This document shows, one piece after another, positions 54,560 to 64,000 of a DNA stretch of 64,000 bases (positions are counted from its first letter, which is position 1; each line of letters opens with the position of its first letter). A model generated the notes under the pieces. It was not told the origin of the DNA. It made no database searches and saw only the letters and a program-made list of their open reading frames with translations. The translations under genes were made by a program, and so were the position numbers. This stretch comes from Diphasiastrum complanatum (lineage: Eukaryota; Streptophyta; Lycopodiopsida; Lycopodiales; Lycopodiaceae), in contig CM055111.1 in assembly GCA_029204225.1 (NCBI GenBank), forward strand, positions 16,725,019-16,789,018, read 5' to 3'.

Positions 54560-55326
54560 ATGCCACATTCCATCATGGCATCTGGTTGGTGCCATAAACC
54601 TTTTTTGAATCACCCTAAGCTACGAAGGTTCAGCACAAAGATTCATTTAGTGACCATCCCAGACTTGGCGACAAAGATCGAGTTCACTCGTAGTTTTCTG
54701 GCCAACCTCAACATTCACCTTCCTACATGTACTAGGCAACACTGGAAATGTGTCGTGTGAGTGGCCTATTCTACCTTTGATGTTGAAAACGAGTCTTTCC
54801 TAATCCCATCAGGCCAAAATGAGGTCATTGTTCCACTGGACATTTCAGTAATCCAGGCATGGGAGTTCCTGAATGAAGGTGAAACCATCCATGGAAGTGG
54901 CACGACATATGACCACAACTACCTAAAGACCTTTTTGAAAGATGATGGTACAACAAACATTTGTATGAATGATGGCTACACAATCCAATATATCAACAAG
55001 GACAAAGATCTACAAGAAGCGGCAAAGCTGTTGCATATGCTGATTGAGGTCCAGAATCTCCGAATGGACTGCATTTCCCCCAATGACCTATTTGCCTTAT
55101 CTTTTGCGAGGGGAGAGCAATATATCTAGCACTACAATTGGGCGGACAAGCTGACGAAGAAATTCCAACTAGCATTAAAGGGAAATAAGGCAGTCACCAG
55201 GGTCGAACACATCGTGGCAATGGTCCTCACTCGCCAGCTAGGGGCCCATTGCACAGAGCGCCTCCATGACCTCCAGGGCAAAGATCCAGATGTGTTGCAC
55301 CAAGCCACTCAGCACGCACAACGGTG
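54560..55326 (+). pseudogene. Frame L, N-terminal part, unidentified gag-like protein
   Basis: One frame from ATG 54560 to TGA 55324 with two internal stops (TGA 54758, TAG 55127). It contains IPDLATKIEFTRSFLANLNI, a mixed alpha/beta part (VAYSTFDVENESFLIPSGQN), QEAAKLLHMLIEVQNLRMD and VTRVEHIVAMVLTRQLGAHC. Promoter-like sequence before it and its position among retroelements suggest ORF1 of a plant retroelement. I see no zinc knuckle, protease or RT and do not recognise the family. Confidence 0.5.
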
Positions 55327-55424
55327 AATCACCAACAAGAATCACACATCATAGAAAATCTAGTAAAGCAGACAAGCTTCAAGAAGCTGACATAGCCAGC
55401 GAAGCAGATCCACAATAAGAGGAT

Positions 55425-55781
55425 GTGCAGAAAGCCGAGGCCGAGGACCTAGGAGGCGACGACTTTGGGAGAGATGACTCAAACACCTTTGACCACACAA
55501 TGGTGGCCCAGTACTCCACTCAATTAGCGGCCATTCTTACCAGTATAGTTCCTCCAGCAACAATCATGACAATAGTAGGCCTTTCAACACAACAGCAACT
55601 TCTGGCAATATCCCAGGCGGATCATGTAACCTCACTTGATGCCATGATGGTCACCACCACTACGGTCCTCCTATCCACTCCACCCTCCATCACCGTCACT
55701 ACCTCCTCCTCTCCAATCACCGTTTTTGTTTTTTTTACCAACCCCCACACCCAAATCACCACCCCCCATCATCACTACTAG
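55425..55781 (+). pseudogene. Frame L, low-complexity middle part
   Basis: 118 codons: an acidic start (KAEAEDLGGDDFGRDD), then threonine/valine/serine/proline-rich sequence (VTTTTVLLSTPPSITVTTSS) continuing out of frame to about 56000. It probably links the N-terminal part to the coiled coil. Confidence 0.4.
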
Positions 55782-56060
55782 CTCTTCCTCCGCATTTAAT
55801 TTTAACTTTGATTCTGATTCGTTGCTCAACTCCTAAAAACTGCAGTTACCACCATTTCTTCCACACCTTCTATCGCCACTAAAACCCCACCCACTATTCC
55901 TATCCACAATCAACCTAACTCTTCACAACACCCTCCACAACACGACAACTACGTCTCTCCCTTCACTCACATTCCTCCATTCACTAATATTCCCCCACAG
56001 TACCCGGATGGAAATAAACCCCTTCCTTACCTGGGTCCTTGGGAGCAACTTCTCCCTTCA

Positions 56061-56484
56061 ATGCAAAAGGACATCTGGTCTAATCACGATGCACAGACTT
56101 ACCTTGCTCAATCCATTGCTAATTATCAATCATTTAGGAGCACGACGCCACAGGAAAATCTTGTGCTGACCAAACAACTACAGAAAGCGGTACAAGTAGT
56201 GAACGAAGCCAATGAGCAAGCAGCACGCACACGTCGGGATGAAGAACTCACTTCCAACCAAATGGACAAAATGCAAAAGGGCATAGATCAGCTTCAAGTA
56301 GAAGTCAATCAAAAGGACACACAACTAAGCCAGCTCCAACAATGCTTGGATGCCGAAACTAGTTCCAACCAAGAGTCACGTGGTACTATGATGGGACAAA
56401 TCAGTGAGATTAATTTCCAATTATTTGCTCTACTTCCTATACCGGAGGGCATGATAATTCCACATTCAGCATACCAACAACTGG
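56061..56484 (+). pseudogene. Frame L, coiled-coil part
   Basis: An open stretch with heptad-like glutamine-rich helices (NEANEQAARTRRDEELTSNQ, QVEVNQKDTQLSQLQQCLDA). At about 56485 it is cut by E-family RT sequence, so its own C-terminus is lost; the last codons of the visible frame belong to E. Confidence 0.5.
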
Positions 56485-57668
56485 ATTCTTATTTCTATTG
56501 CTTGTTTTTTTAAGTGGAAGGTGTTCCAATTAGATGTATCCAATGCTTTTCTAAATGGTTATCTTGAGGAGGAGATCTATATGAAACAACCTCAAGGATA
56601 AGTCCAAAGTGTGCTTGCTCTTCAAAAGTCTTTATGGAATCAAGCAAGCACCAAGATCATGGTATTCAAGACTTAATTCTTTTCTTATCTCACTAGCATT
56701 TACTCTTAGTGACTATGATCCTTCCATGTATCTAAAGTTTGTTGATAGCAATATTGTCATTCTTCTAATTTATGTTGATGACATTATTCTTTGTGGAAGT
56801 TGTATCAAGCCAGTTGATGAAACTTAGCTAGCACTTGGATGTGACTTTAAAATGCAAGATCTAGGAGAGATAGATTACATCCTAGGCCTAGAAATTGCTT
56901 TTTATAAAAATCATGTCTTTATATGCCAATCTAGATATGCTCACTCTATGTTGAAGAAATTTCATATGGAAAATTCTAAGATCATAGATACTCCAATGGA
57001 GCAAATTGTAAAATATCCTAATAAAGGTGATGAAAGATCCTTTGAGGACATCACACTTTTTAGGATTCTTGTAGGCTCCTTGATTTGGCTTACCATTACT
57101 AGGCCCGATCTAAGTTTTTGTGCTCATAAATTAAGTCAATTTATGCAACCTCCTAAGATCCATCATTGGAAGATGGCCAAGAAGATTTCTAAGATATGTA
57201 TCTTCATCTTGTGATTATGGTCTACTTTATAAAAGTCAAGATCCATCCATTGTTGGCTACTCAGATTCGGACTTCGCAAGTGACAAGATGGATCGAACGT
57301 CCATTAGTGCATACACTATCTTTCTTGGAGGCAATCTAATATCTTGGCTTTCCAAAAAGCAAGATACTATATGTCTCTCTTCATGTGAGGTCGAGTACAA
57401 AGCACTCACTACAACTTCCAAAGAGGTGCTTTGGATCAATAATCCCATATTTCATGCAAGAAGCAAGCACAAAGAAGTGTCACACCATTTTGTGAGAGAA
57501 AAGCTTATTGGAGGAGAAATCTATTTGGAGCATGTCAACTCGTCCTCTTGTATTGCCGATCTACTCTCCAAGCCTTTGAGCAAAAGTGCTTTCATCAAGC
57601 ATTGATCTAATCTTGGAGTTATATCAAGATCAATGCTTAAATCTTCATAGACAATTTTTTACGAGGAG
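56485..57668 (+). pseudogene. E-family RT (C-half) and RNase H before LTR M
   Basis: Begins in RT ([15 protein letters not shown]), frameshifts after EEEIYM, then [27 protein letters not shown], a TAG after PVDET, GEIDYILGLEIAF, TITRPDLSF. A frameshift near 57190 leads to RNase H SDSDFASD, SSCEVEYKAL (Ala to Val), a deletion that removes the CDN Asp region, HFVREKLIGGE and ADLLSKPLSKSAF. Polypurine ACGAGGAG at 57661-57668. Confidence 0.88.
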
Positions 57669-58400
57669 TGTGAAGAATTGAAAAAGATTATCTATGTTAG
57701 ATATAGGCTTATGTCTCCTATATCAAGCATCTAGGTGTAGGATGTTGATAAGAACAAATTTGGCATAGATGGCAAATACTGCATTTCCACTTGTAATGCC
57801 ACTATTGAGCCAAAATAGAGTAAGAGGCTAAACTCATGCCAATTAGAGTGTAGACAAGTTTAATGCTTTTGTTTGATGAATTCTAAGAGGTCCAATAGGA
57901 TTTAGAGGTGGAACCATGTGAGGTCCAATAGGAATTTGAGGTGTGCTTGAATATAGTCCAATAGAATTAAGAGCTGCATGGATCAATGGTCCAATAGGAT
58001 TAAGAGGTGACAAAGTGTGGTCCAATCATAGTTAAGCATAGTGGTAGCTCGTGGATCTACTAGTATCATTGTACTCCTCATTTTGGATCTAATTGATTTG
58101 GTGATTGTGTGGATTTTGAGTGTCATTGGATTTCTAGCCTTCTCTCTCTACCCGAGAGCTCATCATGGTTTTTCTCTCTCTACCTGAGGAGAGCAGCTTA
58201 TTTTTACTTGAATAATTTTTTAATACTTCCCACACCTGTGAGTGAGAGTTGGAAGTGATTGAATGCATGTAGAAGTGTGTTTTTGCCATAGAATCAAAGA
58301 TAGATCTTGAATCTCAATCTAATCTTGATCTTGGTGCATCTACACACCTTAGGAGATCACAAGAACATGTTGTGGACAATCCACACGTGTGAAATCAACA
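57669..58400 (+). repeat. LTR M (E family)
   Basis: 732 bp, TGTGAAGAATTG to GAAATCAACA. It shares with I2 the shortened GAAATCAACA end, against GAAATTCAACA in E, so I and M are one subfamily. RNase H plus polypurine tract on its left, PBS on its right. Confidence 0.93.
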
Positions 58401-58412
58401 TGGTATCAGAGC
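58401..58412 (+). other. Primer-binding site after LTR M
   Basis: TGGTATCAGAGC directly after the LTR. Confidence 0.93.
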
Positions 58413-59143
58413 CTACCTATCATTACCATGCATTTTGATCCATTTAAGTGAAAACTATTCATCATTCTTGAGCTAGAAATTATCAAGGTCCATCTTCCTA
58501 GCTATCTTGTTCAATTTTAGATCAAAAGAGATCAAAAGGTCTGACCTGGTACTGTACAAAATCAGGTGCTCAGACACGTGTGATGAACATCCAATTTCAG
58601 TTTGGAAGTCTCTCTCATGCTTGATCCATTTATCTTGCTTGATAGCTTCTTTTGAAGCTATTTTTGTCTAGTTTCTGATACAATCAGTTTCAATCCATTT
58701 GGTTGAGCCAATCAGAAGTTATAAGATCTTGAAGAGGGTTAGGTAGGGCACCTAGATCTGGGTGGACACATTTGGTTTGGTCAAGAGATTGCTTGGTTGA
58801 TCCAAAATCATGGTTGTATGCTTACCAATCTCATCTATATGTGATCTAGGCACTGTTTTGAGATCTTAGCCATTTTGTTTCATGCAATATCATTGTATTT
58901 GTGTCAAATTTGGTTTCTTAGTGTACTTCACACGTGCTAAGAGTGTTTGATCCCAACTTTTCCCATACTCCATCATTTGATGTGAAATAGATCTTGTTTT
59001 AGAGAGATTTGTGTAGCTAGTGAGAATCAATTCACAAATAGTTGCAAGATCTTTCATAGGAGGAGATAGCACTCTATTATTGGATCTTATTGAGAGTGTG
59101 TAGCAACATTTATTGTTCATCATTTGAGTTTTCTTCACTTCAA

Positions 59144-60415
59144 ATGTCTTCAATGGGTTCATCCTTGTTGGAACCAAATGAAAGATTGTCCACTTCAAAC
59201 TATTCAATTTGGAAAATGAGGATGGAGTCCATCTTGATCCTTCAAGACGTGATGGACATAGTTCTTGGCCATGAAGAAGAACCACAAGTTCTTCAAGAGG
59301 TTCAAAAATACAACAAGAGGGCTAGGATGGCTCTCCACTACATTAAGATGAATGTCTCTAATGAGATATTGAGGGAGATAGGTACTTGTACAACAGCCAA
59401 AGAAGCTTGGGATTGTCTCAAGACTATCTATGAGGCTAAAAATACCTCTAGCCTTCTCACTCTTAGAAATCAAATCTTTCAAAGTAGCCAAAAGAGTGAT
59501 TAGAGTGCATCTAGTTATGTTTTGAGAGTAGAAGATATTCATAGCAAACTTGCTTGTATTGGTGATTCCATCAATCAAAATGAGCTAGTTCAAGTCATTC
59601 TCAATGGCTTGAGAAGTGAGTTTAATAACCTTTTCCAATCCTATGCCATTAAGGAGGAGCTACCAAGTTTGGGGGCTCTCCAAAGTGTGCTAATTTTAGA
59701 ACAATCAAGACAAGAGTACAAGCTCTTGAGGATGGACAAGCTCTCTCTCACTCATAATGATGGCAAAGCTCTCTTTGCCAAGGATAAGCACAAAGGGAGG
59801 AGCAAGAACCAACATCAACAATCCTCAAGCAAGGACAAAGTCAAATCCAAAGACAAAGATGAGGAGGAAGATGATTCCTCTAATGCTTCATCATCCAAGC
59901 TCAAGAAGAAGAAGATCAGGTGCTTTTATTGTGGCAAGAAATGCCATTATGCCACCAATTGCTTCAAGAAGAAGAATCAACTCAAGCAAGCCAACATTAC
60001 CAATGAGAAGGTAGACACTATTGCAAGTGATGGAGAGGGATCTCTTATGGTCTCTAGTTTCGCATCTACTCCTTCCAAGAAGGACGGCCTATGGTATATT
60101 GATAGTGGAGCCTCTTCACATATGTGTAACTCCAAGGACTCTTTCTCTTCTATTGCACCTTATGATGGAGTCAAAATCAATATACACTGCAAATGATTTT
60201 GAATGTCCTATTGAAGGCATAGGGAACATTCCCATGAAGCTTGCATCCTCTAAAGTTCTTTATGTACCTAAGCTTACTAAGAATCTTATTAGTGCTGACC
60301 AATTGCTTGATAATGGCCTTGATGTAAAATTCAATGTTGATACTTGCACTATCAAGAAGATTGATGAGATACTTGCATTAGGATCTAGATTTGGAGGCAT
60401 CTATGAACTAGAGAG
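59144..60415 (+). pseudogene. E-family gag and protease, copy M
   Basis: The ATG at 59144 opens gag, with one TAG at 59501 (GAG to TAG). It has the E-type N-terminus, HYIKMNVSNEILREIG (the stretch deleted in E), the zinc knuckle CFYCGKKCHYATNC and the protease motif DSGASSHMC. A 2-base loss near 60172 shifts the frame into YVPKLTKNLIS and RFGGIYELE. At about 60411-60416 a large deletion removes the pre-integrase motif and most of the integrase core. Confidence 0.9.
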
Positions 60416-61853
60416 TTCACTTGTGCCTAATCTCCATCTCAAAATGGAGTGGCCGAGAGAAAGAATAGATCTGCATGTGAATGTGCAAAATATATGAAAA
60501 TTGAGGCATCTTTGCCCAAAGATTTTTGGGGAGAAGCCGTTGATTGTGCAAATTATCTTTGCAATAGGCTCCCACATATAGCTCTTGGAGGAAAGTCACC
60601 ATTTGAAATCTTATATTTGAAGAAGTCCAAGGACGATCACCTTAGAGTTTTTGGATGCATATGCTTTGCCCATATTCCCTTGGAAACAAGGAAGAAGGAA
60701 GATCCTAGTGCATGCAAAGGTATCATGGTTGGATACTCATCCACCATGAAGGCCTATAGAGTCTTTTACCTCTCTACTTTTCAAGTTATTAAAAGTAGAG
60801 ATGTTGTCTTTCATTAAAATCAACACTCATCCTTTGAAGAGGCCGAGATCAAGAAGTCTACGGATGCATCCCCAATTATTGATTTTGAAGACAATCATGA
60901 TGTGCTGGGGTCGATATTTGAAGAAGACTCTCCTCGGATTTTCTCACTAAGAAAATCAATGAGAGATAGATCCAAGCCTAAGAGACTCTCATATGTTGAC
61001 AAAGGCAAACAAGTGGATCTTGATTCCACTAATTATGTTTTTTATGTCTCTCATGAAGAGCCAAAGAATGTACAAGAGGCACTCAATACCAAGGAGTGGT
61101 ATGATGCCATGAAGCAAGGGTATGATGCATTGATCGCCAACAATACCTGGGAGCTTGTGGATCCTCCATCCAACAAGCATGTGATTGGTTGCAAGTGGGT
61201 ATTTTGGATCAAGTTCAATCATGATGGCACCATCAACAAGTATAAAGCAAGATTATGTGCCAAAGGATTTGATCAAATCCATGACTTTGATTATGAGGAG
61301 ACCTTTGCACCTGTTGCAAAGATGGTGACAATAAGAATTCTTATTTCTATTGCTTGTTTCTTTAAGTGGAAGGTATTCCAATTAGATGTATCCAATGCTT
61401 TTCTAAATGGTTATCTTGAAGAGGAGATCTATATGGAACAACCTCAAGGATTCATCAAGGATGAGTCCAAAGTGTGCTTGCTCTTCAAAAGTCTTTATAT
61501 ACTCAAGCAAGCACCAAGATCATGGTATTCAAGACTTAATTCTTTTCTTATCTCACTAGGATTTACTCTTAGTGACTATGATCCTTCCATGTATCTAAAG
61601 TTTGTTGATAGCAATATCGTCATTCTTCTAATTTATGTTGATGACATTATTCTTTGTGGAAGTTGTATCAAGCCAGTTGATGAAACTAAGTTAGCACTTG
61701 GATGTGAGTTTAAAATGCAAGATCTAGGAGAGATACATTACATCCTAGGCCTAGAAATTGATTTTTATAAAAATCATGTCTTTATATGGCAATCTAGATA
61801 TGCTCACTCTATGTTGAAAAAATTCCATATGAAAAATTCTAAGACATAGATAC
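60416..61853 (+). pseudogene. E-family integrase tail and RT, copy M
   Basis: From 60449: MAERKNRSACECAKYMK, PKDFWGEAVDCANYLC, DDHLRVFGCICFAHIP (the part deleted in E), a TAA at 60815, linker, then [42 protein letters not shown] (61634-61645), LGLEIDFYKN. A one-base loss near 61843 ends it, and element N begins at 61854, so RNase H and the 3' LTR lie beyond N, outside the window, or are lost. Confidence 0.9.
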
Positions 61854-62505
61854 TGTGAAAGATTCAACTAGTTTCATCACATTTTGCAATATTTCCATAT
61901 TTGGCATATTGAGGCCAAAACTTGTTTTAGACTTAGAGGTTGACTTTTCAAAGTTCATTAGTCTAAATTTCTTTTGAATAAACACTTTTTGAAAGTGTGG
62001 GAAAGATAGAATGCGAGTTTGAGTAGATTCAATTTGAATAAGTTGGGTACATTGAATCTAGACCCAAAATTGGTAGGGTTAGCATTTTGGTGGGAAAGCC
62101 AAGTGGCCAAATAGGGTTTGGACCTGTTATAAAAGGATGTAACTCGTGGAGAGAGTCATCTTCTCTCTTCTCTATCTCATTTCATGCTTATACATGGTTC
62201 TCTTGGGTTCTACTATCCATTAGTACACTATCTTGGTGATTGCTTGCAATTGTATGTGTAGAATGATCTATATTTGTTATTTTTGGATCCACACATGTGA
62301 AATACAATAGCTTGCTGGTTTTGTACGGACAGCAACAATACATAATTATTTCATTCAAGTTTGATCAAGTTCTATTAGTGTTTGCATCTCAAATTGTGTG
62401 TAGATGCTGATTTTTCTACATTGGTGAAATTGGTAGTGTATTTCTCTTTCTAACCAAAGATCATTCAAATATATTGGATCTTGAGGATCTGAAATCTTTC
62501 ACATG
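61854..62505 (+). repeat. LTR N1
   Basis: 652 bp with TATAAAAG at 62128-62135. It differs from N2 and N3 at shared positions (TTTCCATATTTGGCAT here, TTTTCATATTTGGTAT in both others). Confidence 0.95.
62128..62135 (+). promoter_or_regulatory. TATA box of LTR N1
   Basis: TATAAAAG, also in N3 (63702-63709) and deleted from N2. Confidence 0.65.
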
Positions 62506-62724
62506 GTATCAGAGCTTGTGTTTCAGGTTATGAAGGAGGAAATCAGATCTATCAATGATTTGGTGAAGATATCAAGTCTAGAGCATGCTAGAGAGGATTC
62601 TACACCAGAATCGGATTTTTTGCTTTTGTAGATTGGATCTTTTGTAGATCAAAACACTAAATAGGTCAATGTACTTCACTTGGAATATTATCAAAGTCTA
62701 TGCTAAAACTAGTTGAAGAGGGAG
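62506..62724 (+). mobile_element. Internal region N-int1
   Basis: Begins with PBS TGGTATCAGAGC (62506-62517), ends with polypurine GAAGAGGGAG. 219 bases, no frame of note. Nearly identical to 63207-63427. Confidence 0.95.
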
Positions 62725-63206
62725 TGTGAAAGATTCAACTAGTTTCATCACATTTTGCAATATTTTCATATTTGGTATATTGAGGCCAAAACTTGTTTTA
62801 GAATTAGAGGTTGACTTTTCAAAGTTCATTAGTCTAAATTTCATTTGAATAAACACTTTTTGAAAGTGTGGGAAAGATAGAATGTGAGTTTGAGTAGATT
62901 CAATTTGAATAAATTGGGTACATTGAATCTAGACCCAAAATTGGTAGGGTTAGCATTTTGGTGGGAAAGACTATATTTGTTATTTTTGGATCCACACATG
63001 TGAAATACAATAGCTTGCTGGTTTTGTATGGACAGCAATAGTACATAATTATCTCATTCAAGTTTGATCAAGTTCTATTAGTGTTTGCATCTCAAATTGT
63101 GTGTAGATGCTGATTTTTCTACATTGGTGAAATTGGTAGTGTATTTCTCTTTCTAACCAAAGGTCATTCAAATAGATTGGATCTTGAGGATCTGAAATCT
63201 TTCACA
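62725..63206 (+). repeat. LTR N2 with internal 170-bp deletion
   Basis: 482 bp. Compared with N1 it lacks the segment matching about 62099-62267, including the TATA box. The junction is at about 62970 (GGGAAAGA|CTATATTTG). Both ends are intact. Confidence 0.95.
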
Positions 63207-63427
63207 TGGTATCAGAGCTTGTGTTTCAGGTTATGAAGGAGGAAATCAGATCTATCAATGATTTGGTGAAGATATTAAGTCTAGAGCATGCTAGAGAGGA
63301 TTCTACACCAGAATCGGATTTTTTGCTTTTGTAGATTGGATCTTTTGTAGATCAAAACACTAAATAGGTCAATGTACTTCACTTGGAATATTATCAAAGT
63401 CTATGCTAAAACTAGTTGAAGAGGGAG
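63207..63427 (+). mobile_element. Internal region N-int2
   Basis: PBS at 63207-63218, polypurine end before 63428. Differs from N-int1 at only a few positions, for example GATATTAAG against GATATCAAG. Confidence 0.95.
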
Positions 63428-64000
63428 TGTGAAAGATTCAACTAGTTTCATCACATTTTGCAATATTTTCATATTTGGTATATTGAGGCCAAAACTTGTT
63501 TTAGACTTAGAGGTTGACTTTTCAAAGTTCATTAGTCTAAATTTCTTTTGAATAAACACTTTTTGAAAGTTTGGGAAAGATAGAATGCGAGGTTGAGTAG
63601 ATTCAATTTGAATAAGTTGGGTACATTGAATCTAGACCCAAAATTGGTAGGGTTAGCATTTTGGTGGGAAAGCCAAGTGGCCAAATAGGGTTTGGACCTG
63701 CTATAAAAGGATGTAACTCGTGGAGAGAGTCATCTTCTCTCTTCTCTATCTCATTTCATGCTTATACATGGTTCTCTTGGTTTCTACTATCCATTGGTGC
63801 ACTATCTTGGTGATTGCTTGCAATTGTATGTGTAGAATGATCTATATTTGTTATTTTTGGATCCACACATGTGAAATACAATAGCTTGCTGGTTTTGTAT
63901 GGACAGCAACAATACATAATTATTTCATTCAAGTTTGATCAAGTTCTATTAGTGTTTGCATCTCAAATTGTGTGTAGATGCTGATTTTTCTACATTGGTG
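63428..64000 (+). repeat. LTR N3 (cut by window end)
   Basis: 573 bases are visible, aligned with N1 throughout, including TATAAAAG at 63702-63709. The full LTR would end about 79 bases outside the window. Confidence 0.93.

Larger units (their letters stand above)
61854..64000 (+). mobile_element. Element N: tandem of a non-coding LTR element (3 LTRs, 2 internal regions)
   Basis: Order: LTR (61854-62505), internal (62506-62724), LTR (62725-63206), internal (63207-63427), LTR (63428 to beyond the window). Both internal regions are 219-221 bases, begin with PBS TGGTATCAGAGC, end with GTTGAAGAGGGAG and have no coding capacity. The LTR ends are long inverted repeats (TGTGAAAGAT / ATCTTTCACA). 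LTRs are three times longer than the internal region. It is inserted into the RT of copy M; left flank pentamer gatac. Confidence 0.95.

Noticed and set aside
61854-64000. CRISPR-like or satellite array
   Set aside because: Repeats of 482-652 bp with PBS, polypurine tract and inverted termini are LTRs, not CRISPR repeats or a simple satellite.

Overview
This window reads as nuclear DNA from a land plant. It is AT-rich, gene-poor and almost entirely built from degraded, nested LTR retrotransposons. The diagnostic signs are repeated primer-binding sites complementary to plant initiator tRNA-Met (TGGTATCAGAGC), Ty1/copia Gag-protease-integrase-RT-RNase H order, one tRNA-Asp-type PBS, Ty3/gypsy fragments and long GA microsatellites. 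I cannot name the species. I see no intact cellular gene, no rRNA or tRNA gene and no CRISPR array.

Layout, with my own family letters. 1-4959: A-family copia in a shared-LTR tandem (3' tail, LTR, internal region, LTR). 5.3-6.3 kb: a CACTA-like end and a small copia gag scrap. 6769-11890: copia C, whose gag is split by complete non-autonomous element B (7086-9509; TSD CAAGA; tRNA-Asp-type PBS). 12.6-13.06 kb: minisatellite. 13132-18868: copia D. 19.4-26.7 kb: an unidentified open frame split by copia E (20073-26276; two 737-bp LTRs with about ten differences; TSD CCATT; pol with three lesions). 27.5-32.5 kb: minus-strand copia F and G, each truncated. 32.5-36.2 kb: copia H, plus strand. 36.2-39.7 kb: minus-strand Ty3/gypsy-type gag J with no recognisable pol. 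40.2-45.4 kb: mostly non-coding DNA with microsatellites, an orphan PBS and a second CACTA-like end. 45384-61853: E-family tandem (LTR I1, RT/RH, LTR I2, gag-PR, foreign block, RT/RH, LTR M, gag to RT). The foreign block (about 49.7-56.5 kb) holds an inverted E scrap, a D-LTR piece, gypsy K, a two-exon DNA-methylase-like fragment and an unidentified gag-like frame L. 61854-64000: non-coding element N as LTR-internal-LTR-internal-LTR, running off the window.

The encoded functions are those of retroelements: Gag for the particle, protease for processing, integrase for insertion, RT/RNase H for cDNA synthesis. Every polyprotein here carries stops, frameshifts or deletions, so none looks autonomous. 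E is the youngest datable insertion but was already defective or became so quickly, which suggests help in trans. The main points to follow up are the shared-LTR tandem organisation in three unrelated families (A, E, N), the spliced DNA N4/N6-methylase-like C-terminus at 53923-54437, the host-like frame cut by E, and the array of CCAAT boxes at 33-bp spacing in every E-family LTR.
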